A DNA stretch of 64,000 bases from Neckera pumila (taxonomy: Eukaryota > Streptophyta > Bryopsida > Hypnales > Neckeraceae). The position numbers and the translations under genes were made by a program. The notes under the pieces are model-generated. The model was not told where the DNA came from. It ran no database searches and saw nothing but the letters and a program-made list of their open reading frames with translations. The stretch is from positions 7,702,520 to 7,766,519 of the forward strand of contig OZ018409.1 in assembly GCA_963969595.1 (NCBI GenBank), given 5' to 3'. Of the stretch, positions 12,713-24,200 are shown in pieces. Each line of letters starts with the position of its first letter. Position 1 is the stretch's first letter.

Positions 12713-14590
12713 TGTAGTACAATTTTTCTAAGACAAAACCAAGGCAATTGCAACTAGGTTCGTTCGGGGGAAAACTCAAATTAGCTTAGTGTTTTTTGTT
12801 AGCTAATGTCACTTTGTAGGTAAATTATGGCGTTAATCTTAATATTTTAGGGTATTTGATGTATTTAATATTCTATTTAGGAATGGGTAAAGTATTCTCT
12901 CTCTAATTTCTGTCCAATTATAAATATAAATTTCTAACCACTAAGTCCATCTCGGTCTTATCTTAAAATAAAATGTGAATCTAAAAGTATAAACTAAGGG
13001 AACCTGCATCCACAAATCTCATACTTTGAATTCACTGAAATGTATTACAAATTTATTTATTTGCAACCTGCATCTCACAATACATATTTGAACTTTGAAA
13101 ATTCGGTTTTACCGAGAACTCATAAATTGTTTTACACAAATATTATTTCACATTTAAGTCGCTTTAAGCGCTAATGCCTCAATTACTTAAGTAAATGTAA
13201 CACATGTCCTTTTTAGGAATTAAAAACAACCGAAGACATTGCTTTAAGCAAAAACATTAATGCACATATGCTTTAAGCAATTCAAAAATTTTCCTTGAGG
13301 GATATAACATATATTTTGCTAAATTATTTAAAGAATTACAAATTCTTTCCTTTTTTTAAGGCTCCCTCTTTACTTGACTATGTATTCTTCCTCATTCAGC
13401 ATCTCCAATTGATCTTTCCTTAACGCAAGTTTTCTCCAATTTGTCTTTAATTGAATCTTTACTTTTATGCTCTATCTTAATGTTTTCCTTTTTAGTCTCA
13501 CACTCTAATTTTGCGTAATTCAGTTGATTACAAAATTTACAATGCTTCATTTTTATTTTAGCGGATTCTCTATCCATTTTACATCATTTGTATTCCAATT
13601 ATATTAATTCTATAGTCAAAGCAATTGATTTCTCTCAATATGACACTTCTACAACAATAGAAATTCTCTCAACTTGCACTATGGATATAACAATTCCACA
13701 CACCAGTATCACAATAATTTCTAATAAAAGAATTTAAATACACATTTAAGCATTCAATCATATACTCATGTCTTTAATTGGAATACCATTTATTTCATAT
13801 ATGAATAATCATTCCATATTTAGAATGTACATCAATTGTTTGTAATTGTACAATAATTTCTATTCACTAGAATTATAAAGTTTCAAAATAAAATCCAATC
13901 TCTGGATCACTCAATTCCAAACCAATCCCTGGTTTACAAATAATTTCCAATCACTGGAATTATCAAGTCAATCACTAACTTAATATTTTGCTCTTCTTTA
14001 CTACAAATCTTGCTTTAAGCATTGACACAAAAATTCTTAAAAGATGAAATATAATCAATAGACAAAATCCACTCAAAATATAATAAAATCTCTTAAAGAG
14101 ATTCTCCTTCATAAAGATTGCTCAAGGCAAAGAATACTTATTCATCACTGAAGTGAGTATTAAATTATTCAATTTAATTGATTTGACATTCACAAAATAC
14201 TCAAAGTAAAATATCATCAAAATTCAACTTCATGCTTAAGCAACAATCACTATCACTTAAGTGAACAACAAAAAATGACAATGATGAATCTATAAAATTA
14301 ATACGACAAAAAAAACACGACCTCACATCACCAAAAACAAGAGAAATTAAAAAGAGAGAGCAAAGAATGAGAGAAACACACTATTTATCATCCTTCACTC
14401 TTAAACACCCCTTCAAATCTTGCGATAAAAACTGTCACAATTCACAACCGTTCAAACTAAAGGGACTTTTCACATTTAAACATCAACTACTACCACATTC
14501 ACACTTTATTACTCAAAACCTGGAACATAAAACCCATTTACACTCAAAAAAAATAAAATTTTACTATAAAATGAAATTGTCTCGATTACA
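12713..14590 (-). repeat. 3' LTR (left copy on the plus strand)
   Basis: 1,878 bp starting TGTAGTACAA and ending CGATTACA on the plus strand. By eye it differs from the right copy by four substitutions, all transitions, and one single-base indel. It contains several short palindromes centred on TTAA, such as TTACTTAAGTAA at 13183-13194 and TCACTTAAGTGA at 14253-14264. A 61-residue open frame within it is duplicated in the other LTR and is not considered a gene. Confidence 0.95.
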
Positions 14591-14612
14591 TAGCCCCACA
14601 CTCTATCTTTTG
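14591..14612 (-). other. Polypurine tract
   Basis: On the minus strand the bases just before the 3' LTR read AAAAGATAGAGTGTGGGGCTA, a purine-rich stretch in the position where plus-strand DNA synthesis is primed. Confidence 0.65.
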
Positions 14613-14633
14613 ACGTCCCCGTCAAAACTAAAA

Positions 14634-16690
14634 CTAAGTCTTTCGCCCTTTGTCATGATCTTGTTGTCGAGGATGTAACCATTGCTTGGAATGCTCGTAT
14701 CCAGTGTTGATTTGCTCATCAAATCGCATCTCACGAGGATTTAGACAACCTTGCTTCAGGTAAAATCGCTGTAGAGCTCCATGACGCATATCAAACTCAT
14801 TCACCAAACATGGGTGAGCTCCCGCAATAAAATGCATAGTAGCCATCACCTCCAACATTCTGTTGATTCGACTTGATCGATCTTGCATCTTCACAAGCAA
14901 TCACAACTCCTTGTTGCCCTCCTTCCAATTGTTAATGTCGATTGTCACCCTCCACTCCATGCACCAAGTTGCCAAAGCAGAGGCAAAAACAGCCGCTCGA
15001 AAACAGATAGGATCCTTGTGATGTCGATGTAACTCAAAAAAACGATTGTAAGTATCATGACAATCCTGGTAGGATTGAAAAGAACCCATAATTTTTGGCC
15101 AATTGTATTCCACACTAGCAATGGTCGAATTAGGGGCCCACTTATAACGACGCTCACAAGGACAAAAGTGTGGATCAGCCAAAACTGCTGGTGGTGGCTC
15201 TATAGTCCATGCTAATAGTGGATCTCGACCTTTCTCTTGAAGAGATTTATCCACAGACTTAGATTCTCGTTCATGACGAATTAGGCCATAGTCTTTCAAA
15301 ATCCATTCAATGGCTCTCCAAGACACATAGGGAATCTCGTTCAAACCATTAAACATCAAATGATATTGACCCAAGTACTCTTGATCCAACATGTCAACAC
15401 TCATAGGGGCCTGAGTAACCACAGTTGAAGGAAGAGATGAATTGGACTCTACCTCCACGGTTTGCACAGCTTGATCATACATCGCCACTTTGGATGGATT
15501 TGCCTGAGAAGCTAGTTGCAATTTTATGTCCTCCACCTCTTTTTGATAACGTTGGAGCTCCTCGTCCTTTTGTGCAAGTAATAACTTGTGGAGGTCCTTG
15601 TCTTTCAATAACTCAACAATATACTCTTTTTGGTTTGTACACGTCTTGGTATCTTTACTGCTTTGCTCTTTTAATAATGAAGCCAATTCCATCAAAGTAG
15701 AATTCTTTTCCCGAAGACGAGAGTTAGCACTCACAAGAGAGCGAATCTGATCCCGCATCTCTTGATTATCCTTCTTCAACGTCATAACTTCCTCCTTCTC
15801 GCACTCGTCAATAGATGTGGGTGATGGCAATTGGTGTTGCAGCATCATGCGGCTCACTTCATTCACAATTTGTTGAGTCACTTCTTGTAGAAGATTATTG
15901 GCCACCAGTGTCTTCTTTGTCCACTTTGCCTTAATATTTTGTTTTTCTCCTTCCACCACTAGTTGCACCAAATCTCGTTTTAGTGTACCACTTGGAGTGA
16001 TCGCCTTCAACTCCTTCTCTTTTCCTCGTGAAGAACTAGCACCATTGTGTAATGCTGCAATCGGAACCATAATGTCCGATCTCAACACTTGCTCACAAAA
16101 ATAGGTGATGATATTCTTGGAAGGATTGGTTAAAACCAATTCTCCTTTCTTTGCAGCCTTCACTTCACGGAAAAAATTGATGAAGAGTACTGCAGCCCAA
16201 TCCAGTCTCATCCCATACCACGCCATGTAGGACATTTGCACCAAAACTGGGGGTAGGGATGCAGCATGATGCTCCAAACACATGTAACGATTGATGAAAG
16301 AAACCAATCGTTCCAATGTTTAGTAGTTGTGGAGAAATCCCACAGATCCGTCTCTGGATCATAATTCTCCGCACAATCTGGGAAAATTTGGTTAAGCACC
16401 TTGTTTGACAACATCTGCTTAGGATTGACTGGTGCAGCTCCCTCAGCTCCAGGTATACCAAAAGTATCTGCTATGATTTGTTTTGTGATCAATAATTTAC
16501 GGCCCTTCAGCTCCACCGTAAAATTATTGATATCTTCTGACATGGTCTACAAAAATGAAGCAACCATGTCCTCCTTATAGAATCGTGGAGGTCTTGGTAA
16601 CTGCACAAACCTCAACAATCCAGCTGCCTCCAAATTCTTGGCATTGAAAGATAGTCGTTTGGAGAAGTCGTCCAATGGAACTCCCTCCAT
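14634..16690 (-). pseudogene. Env-like / plant transposon-associated ORF, broken
   Basis: A minus-strand coding region between pol and the 3' LTR, the place where Athila elements carry an env-like ORF. It opens at ATG 16690. The N-terminal part (for example NAKNLEAAGLLRFV, then KGRKLLITKQIIADTFGIPG) has the look of the putative plant transposon protein domain found in Athila ORFs. The middle has heptad-like leucines (about residues 200-330) suggesting a coiled coil, and the C-terminal part is Trp/His-rich. It is broken by an in-frame TAG at 16547-16549, a frameshift near 16316-16330 and an in-frame TGA at 14901-14903. No convincing signal peptide or membrane segment is seen, so an envelope role is not supported by the sequence itself. 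The family assignment is by pattern only. Confidence 0.6.
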
Positions 16691-19477
16691 TGAAGGTCAC
16701 CTCTTCATAGGAGTAGATTTTCCCGTCATCCTGTATATAAATAATAAATACATCCAACCACCTTAAACATTTCCTCAAATCAAATGTTGAATTCTCCATG
16801 GATCTTTGTATTAATCATTCATCCATTCAATTTTTCTTGATGTAATTGTGGTAACTTTCTTTACAATAAACAATCACTCTTTTGACAGTGAGTTGATATT
16901 CCTTCACAATCATCATCAATCACCCTTCAAGGGATATAACAAAATTTCCTCAAAGGGAAAATGATTAAAACTTTATGTCTTCATCTTTTATTAAAACCTC
17001 TTATTTCCACAAAACTTCTTATCTCAATGGAACTTCCATATATTATTTGACACCATAAGGCTTTAAATCCAAATCCAAATCCAAATAATTAAAGTTATAA
17101 ATAGAAACCTCAACTTGGTTCAACCATTCTAGGAAACTAGTTGGCACTTAAAGTGATTATTCCAAAATCTCTAAATTGAATAATATAAATTTCCACTTTA
17201 TAAACTGACTCTTCAAATTTAAGTATCTATAGAATTCTTACAAAACACTCATGACATTCCAAACAACAATTTGCTTTAAGCATAAAAGAACTAATTCTCT
17301 TAAGAGAAATACATAATGAAATTGCTCAAGGCAATAAATATCTAAGTTCTCTTAAAGAGAAAAATAATAATTCTTACTTTAAATATTGTCTCTTAAGAGA
17401 GTCTCATTATAGATTTGTTCAAGACAAAAGATGCAAATTTATCTTTATCACATTCCCCTAAAATTCACATACTTGACAAATGTATATTTTTTTCAAACAT
17501 TACCCACTTTTAAGCTAAACAAAAAGATTTAATTTTAGTTGAATTAAAAATAAATAAATGTACAATCACTTGAAAGCATTAATTATTGCAATACTCATCC
17601 AACTTTCACTTAAGTGATAATACTCTATTCAAATGCTTATAGCAACCAATTAAATTTTGTTTAAATATATGCTTAAAGCAATCCTTAAGTATGCTTGGAG
17701 CAATCATTAAATCTCTACTTTGGTTGATCCAACAATTTAACAACACTTAAGTGATTTTCTAAAAATACACTCTAAAAATTTTCATTTTCATTTTCATTAG
17801 AAGAAAATTTGAATTGAATTGAATTGAATTTTTATTTTTATTTTATTTTTTATTTTTATTTTTAAAATTGTTATAACATTATTATTGAAATTCTCTTAAG
17901 AGTCTCCTTTAAAATATCTCTTTAAGAGAAAACTTAAATTTGACTATAATAACATAACACCAACTTGAAAGTCTAAATTGCACCATAGTTGGAAAGTTTG
18001 GACAACAACGTCTATACCCTTGAGGGATAATACATCATACTAAAAATATAGTAATGAAACACTTCAATGATATAATAAGACCACCCATATAGCTTTAAGC
18101 TTGGAAGAATTCACTTAAGTGAGAAATGAAAAAAATTCGCTTATAGCGTAAGACTTTGATTTATCAATTTGCTTAAAGCATTTGCTTATTATTTTTCAAC
18201 AATTAAAGCATTCACCTTTTTATCCTCTTTTGAGAAAAATATAATCGGTTTAATCGAATAATTTACATAAAGTTTAAAAATTTTATAATCACATTGTCCA
18301 TTCTATGGATTTTAAAAACACTTCTCTTAAAGAGAATTACACTCCATTTAATCTCTTAAGAGAATAACCATATTGCTTTGAGCAAAATAAACCAAAACAA
18401 GCATATATATAATCACTCAAAAACAATTTTAAATACTCTTCATAGAGAGAAAACTATCACAATCTTTTAAAAGAATAACAATATTGCTTTAAGCAAAACA
18501 AACTCACAACAATTACATATAATCATCAAAAATTTGAAACACTTCTCTTAAAGAGAAATTCAACACAATCTCTTAAGAGATAAACAAATACACATATCAA
18601 TAAATAAAAAATTAAGTTTCCTATTTCCAACCATGGCTTCTTACCTTAGTGGTGAATCACTTTGGGAAGGAAGGAAGGCCCGACCTTGTCCCATACCCGG
18701 TCACATAGGCCTTCCCTTTCGGCTAAAGGGCTCACTGCTTTCGCGTGGGAGGGCCTCAACCTTTTACCCTTTAGCTCCCGAGGTGATTTATTGCACAAAA
18801 TTTGAATGAGGATCACCAAAGAGTTTTGTGCTAACTCCAAGATGTCGGATTAAATCACACTCTCATTCAAATCCCCACTTTTGTAGCTCATGGTTTCCCA
18901 TAGATATATCTAATCACAACATAATAATAATAATAACAATTTAATTTAATTTAATTTAATTTAATTCAATTTTTAGGAATTAAATTTTATTGCTTTGGAG
19001 AAAATTCGTTGAGCGGAAAGACAATATATGCAAGCGACGCTCAACCAATGTCCAGCTAAATACTTCACTTCAGACCGGCTCAAAAATACCACAAGTTACA
19101 GACACCAAGTCTAACTGAAAACTGTTCTCCAGAGATACAGAAACAGAAAACTAAGGATGCAACTCACGGTACAGAGCAACTGCACTAATACGTCCTTACT
19201 GCAATCTGAAACAGAATGGGACAGCATTGATGGACCGTTTGCATCGACCTCAGTGATCAAGCAGGCTCTAAAAGAATCATGACGTTTGGACCACGACCGG
19301 CACTCAAGCTTTTCACTGCGCGAACTTCGGCGGCTCCTAACTTACTCAATTTTTCTCCGATTTGAGAATTTTTTTTGCCTATCTTGACTGATTTCTTCTC
19401 TTCTTTCCAACGGTATAATTTGCGCCTTCAAATTCCACCGAAATCAAAAGTTATTGAAATTTAAAGTTTGCAGTTTT
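16691..19477. other. Non-coding AT-rich internal region of the retrotransposon
   Basis: No coherent ORF was found. The stretch contains the palindrome cluster at 17272-18581, low-complexity runs at about 17810-17880 (GAATT then TTTTATT repeats) and 18920-18970 (ATA, then TTTAA repeats), and a GC-richer patch at about 18650-18800 with no recognised function. Confidence 0.5.
17272..18581. repeat. Cluster of short palindromes centred on TTAA
   Basis: At least fifteen 10-15-nt perfect or one-base-spaced palindromes lie in 1.3 kb. Examples: TTCTCTTAAGAGAA (17295-17308), TTCTCTTAAAGAGAA (17357-17371), TCTCTTAAGAGA (17399-17410), TCACTTAAGTGA (17606-17617), TGCTTAAAGCA (17670-17680), CACTTAAGTG (17744-17753), AGCTTTAAGCT (18091-18101), TCACTTAAGTGA (18111-18122), TTGCTTTAAGCAA (18484-18496) and ATCTCTTAAGAGAT (18568-18581). 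They fall into three types with arms GCA/TGC, TCT/AGA and CAC/GTG around CTTAAG. The same words occur in both LTRs. Confidence 0.7.
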
Positions 19478-20190
19478 TTACCTCTCTGAGTTTCGATCAG
19501 CACTCTCCTTTCCGACCAGCAAACTCCTGCACAAATTCTTTCCGACCGGACTCTGGCACCTCCGCAGCGCCTCTTTCCGATTAGCAATCTCTCTCCTCCC
19601 GAGCTTCACTTCGTCTCCGATCAGGCGCTTCTGACCGCAGCTCCGACGACCGCGTACCAAGACCGGCTCCGCAGCTTCAGCACTTCCGATCAAAAAATTT
19701 CCGATCAGCACTTACGATCAAAAAATCAAGACCGCACAAACTTAGAAGACCAGCAACGCCTCCTCCGACCAGAACCCGAGATCCGCTCCGCCACCGGTTC
19801 GACAGCCTCCTTCCGACCTTCACCGATCAGACTCTCTCCCGATCAGGCTCTCCGATGCTCTCCCGACTCTCCGGCCAACTTCTCCAATCCGACTCTCCGG
19901 AACTCTCGCTCAGACTCCGCCTTCCGAACAACTCTCCGAACAGCTCCGATCAGTCACCGATTTCACCTCGCTCCGGTCAAGAACAGCATGCTTCCTTCCC
20001 ACCAGCAGCTCCTCCGACCAGAACCGGCTCCGATCAGATCCACGAACTTCAAAACTCTCTCCTTTCACCGATCAGCCTCTCTTCCCGATGGACAACTCTC
20101 CCTCTCCGATCAGTAAAAGAAACCGAGTCACTCCGCCAGAGCTCCGGCCTTCCGCTCAGATGCAAGCAACCGCCGATCAAACTCTGAAAT
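19478..20190. repeat. GC-rich block with recurrent CCGATCAG/CCGACCAG words
   Basis: A sharply GC-rich island in AT-rich DNA. The words TCCGATCAG, CCGACCAG and close variants recur every 15-45 bases with CTCTCC and CTCCG spacers. Open frames on both strands (for example 19478-19711 minus, 19855-20187 plus) are by-products of this composition and show no domain. The block lies between pol and the env-like ORF, a place where Tat-clade elements are known to carry variable tandem repeats. Confidence 0.6.
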
Positions 20191-21250
20191 AACCATACAC
20201 GCCCACCTCCTGATATAGGCTTCACACTTCAAGAATTTGCAACTGTCACGCAACATTGGGTGAACAGGAAGAAGACGAAGGAACTGAATCCTAACTGCCA
20301 CTGGCGCTCTTCATCCAAGTTTTGGTTCATCCAAGACAGTCCTTTTTCTTTCTCATTTTTTTTTATTTTTATTTTTAAAATTGATTGGCTTAAAGGGGGT
20401 TGTCTTAAGGATTATTCTTATTATTGGAAAGTTAAACACCTTAAACAAATTTTGCAATATTATAATAATAATTTATTTATTTATTTTAATTTGTTTTAGT
20501 TTAGTTTAGATTGATTGATTGATTGATTTTAATAATATGTGTATTATTAATTTCATCTTTGAGGGACCATAAAAAATTTTAATTTAAAAAGATACTTATT
20601 CTATAAATCAACCTCATTAACCACAATAAATTTAATTTTTAATTTTATAATAAAAACTAAAAACAAATATTTAAGCAAAAACAACCATAAATCTTAATAT
20701 TTCTCCTCCCTTTCAAGATAAAACAACTTGTAATAAAATTTTGGAAGAATTATATTTATTTTTATTTTTTTATTTTTATTTTTTATTTTTTTATTTTTAT
20801 TTTAACTATATATTATTATTTATTCTTCCAAATTTATCATATTTTCATAAATTTTGTAAGAAAATAAAGTTCACCGCACACTTAAATGAAAACTTGTCCC
20901 CAAGTTTTATTAATTTCTAATAATTTGCAACAAACAGTGAACAACATTAAGTACAGTTTAATCAACCCAAGGATTGTAGGTTCCATTAAAAGGAAAATAA
21001 TTACTAACCTACAAAGGTGAATGAAATTTGAAAGGGCTAAATTTTTAATTTTAATTTTATTTTAATTTTTAATTTTTTAACTTTTTTAATTTTAAATTTT
21101 AATTTTAAATTTTAAATTTAATTTAATTTTGTATTTGTTAATTTTAATACCCTTGTTTATTTATTCTTAGCCCAAGGCTATAACAAAGTAATAAAATAAA
21201 AATAAAAATAAAATTTTATAATAACATTGGATGAACTTAAACTTTTAAGA
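20191..21250. other. Low-complexity AT region downstream of pol
   Basis: Runs of TTTTTATTTT-type and TTTAATTTT-type repeats (about 20755-20820 and 21040-21130). No coding sequence is seen. Confidence 0.5.
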
Positions 21251-24200
21251 TTATTGGTAATAAAATTTAAGTCGATTTCCATTATAACGGGTAAGATGCA
21301 CTTTCCCTTCAAAATTTTCTAGCTCAAAAGAACCATTATCAAAACGTTTTAGAATTTTATAAGGACCAAACCAACGCATTTGGAATTTGCCTGGGAACTT
21401 TTGAAAACGACTATCAAACAAAAGTACAAAATCATTAGTTTTTAGTAATTTAGGTTTTAGCTTGCTATCATAAAAAAAATTTTGTCGATTTTGAATGCTA
21501 GCCATATTTAAATATGCTTGAGCACGAGTTTCATCTAATTTTTCAAGCATTGCATAGCGTTCTTCTAAAGATTCTTTATCACTAAGTTTATGATCAAGGG
21601 CTATCCTTAAGGATTGCAATTCTAGTTCTATAGGCAAAATAGCCTCTTGGCCATAGACCAATTGAAAAGGGGTATGTTTTGTTGTTACTTTATAGGCAGT
21701 CCTATAGGCCCATAAAGCGTCAAAAAGTCTTTCATCCCAGTCCATATTTGACCCTTGTACAATTTTAGTAATGATTTTGCATAAAATCCCATTTGTTTTT
21801 TCAGTTTGTCCATTGGCTCTAGGATGATAGGGTGTAGACTTCCTATGTTTAATTAAATACTTATTGGTTAAATTTTCAATGGTAGAATTTATGAAATGGG
21901 TCCCTCGGTTGCTTACCAATTCTTTTGGACAACCAAACCTAGTAATTATATTTTCATATACAAACTTTGCAACCGTTTGTGCATCATCTACTCTTGTAGC
22001 TTGAGCTTCTGCCCATTTGGTCATATATTCGGTTGCTACAAGGATATATCGTTTTCTACCATTTCTACTAGGGGTTTTTATGGGTCCAACAAAGTCAATC
22101 CCCCATTTTTCAAATGGCGTTTGAGCCAAAATAGGAGTTAGGGGCATTGCCGAAGTGGCAGTAGGCTTCCCAACTCTTTGACATGGATCACATTTTTTAA
22201 CAAATTTTGCGGCATCTTTAAACAAAGATGGCCACCAATATCCAGAGTGAAGGGCCTTTTTAGCGGTAACAAATCCCGCAAAATGTCCTCCACAACTAGA
22301 TTCGTGGCATCCCTTTAAAACATCTTCTATTTCACTTGGATTTATACATCGACGTAAAAGACCATCATGTCCCAATTTAAATAGTATTCCATCTATTAAG
22401 GTATAAGGTCTTGATTTTTGGATTAATCTTGCCTTTTGTTTAGTAGTGAAATCAGAAGGAAAATTTCTTGTGGATAAATAGTTCATAATTTTTGCATATT
22501 CTAAAGGAATGACATCTACTTGAAAAAGTTGAGCATCTGGATAATTATCATCAACAGGTTCGGTGCCAACTTGTTCATTAAGTCTGGAAAGGTGATCTGC
22601 ATTAACATGGGCTTTTCCTGGTCTAACATTAATTGAAAAATTAAATTCTTGTAATAAAAGTACCCATCTAGCAATTTGGCCACTTAATTGGGGTTTATTT
22701 ATCATGTACTTTAAGGCATCATGATCTACATGAAAAGTAAACTTATAGCCCAACAAATAATGGCGGAATTTCTAAACAGAAAAAATCATTCCCAAAGCCT
22801 CACGCTCAGTAACAGAATAATTCCTCTCAGCAGAAGTAAGTTGTCTACTTGCATAGTAGATAGGATGATCATGTTTTTTATCATCTTTTTGACTAAGAAC
22901 CGTGCCAATTGCAAAATTGGAAGCATCAACATAGACCTCAAAATCTTTATCCCAATTTGGACTAACTAAAATTGGGCTATTAATAAGTTTTATTCTTAAG
23001 GTTTGGAATGCTTTAGTGCATAGCTCAATCCAAACTGGAGGTTGTTCACTCTTTTTTAATAAATGTGTTAAAGGTAGGGCAATAGTGGCATATTTATGAA
23101 TAAATCTTCTATAATAGCCAACATGACCTAAAAATCCTTTAACTCCAGTGACAGTATTTGGGATTGATAAATTTGCAATAATTGCGACTTTGTCTGGATG
23201 GGTGGCAATACCTTGTTTGGATACTATATGTCCCAATAGTTTTCCAAAAGGTATTGCAAACTGAGATTTAGCTGAATTTATAGAAATCCCAAATTTCTCA
23301 CATTGTTCAAAACATTTGGTTAAACAAGTAGCATGATTAGACTTACTACTAAAGACACAAAAATCATCTAAGAAAATTTCCATAAATTTTCGTAGATATT
23401 CTTGAAAAGCTATAGTCATTAATCTTTGAAAAGTGGCAGGTGCATTACAGAGACCAAAAGGCATTACTCTACATGCAAAAGTTCCCCAATCCGTAGTAAA
23501 GGTGGTCAACAATTGATACATTAAGGCAATTTGAACCTGGTTATAACCTGAAAATCCATCCATCATTGAATAACACTCATATCCTGACACTGTATCTAAC
23601 ATGGTGTCTGTAAAAGGTAAGGGGAAATAGTCTTTACGAGTAACACTATTCAATTTCCTATAGTCTTGACAAATACGTAATTTGCCATTTTTCTTGGGAA
23701 CAATAACAATTGAAGACACCCACTCACTATAAGGTACCGGATATATAAATCCACATTCTAATAATTTATCAATTTCCTCTTTTACCATCAAAGAATACTT
23801 AGGGTTCATTCTGTATTGTCTTTGACGTACAGGTTTAGCATCTTTTTCTAGAATAATTTTATGCTCACAAATTTCTGGGGGGACTCCTCTAAGGTCTTTA
23901 TAGGTCCAAGCAAAAGCACTCTTATTTCTTTTAAAGAAACTCCTCCAGTAATTCCATTCAACCTTAGTCATTTTAGAATAGACCCTTATATTTTTTGGAT
24001 CCTCATCCGTTCCTAAATTCATATCTTGACATATATCTTTTAAAGATCCTAAATTAATAGGAGTTTTATCATCATCTAAAAACATTTTTTCTAGGTCATG
24101 TGTGTTTGAATCAAAATGCGGTTCTAACTCAGATTCTTCCGTGGTCTCAACCATTTTTACCTCAGAAGTTTGCCAAGCTAGAATTGCATCATCTAAATCA

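Noticed and set aside
13392..13577. 61-codon frame in the LTR, duplicated at 29303-29488
   Set aside because: It is identical because the LTRs are identical; no domain and antisense-ambiguous in a non-coding LTR.
17272..18581. CRISPR-like array of palindromic repeats
   Set aside because: The palindromes differ in sequence and spacing, there are no unique spacers of constant length, and the genome is eukaryotic.
19855..20187. 110-codon Ser/Pro-rich frame with SPI-type repeats
   Set aside because: It is produced by the CCGATCAG word repeats; the opposite strand is equally open.
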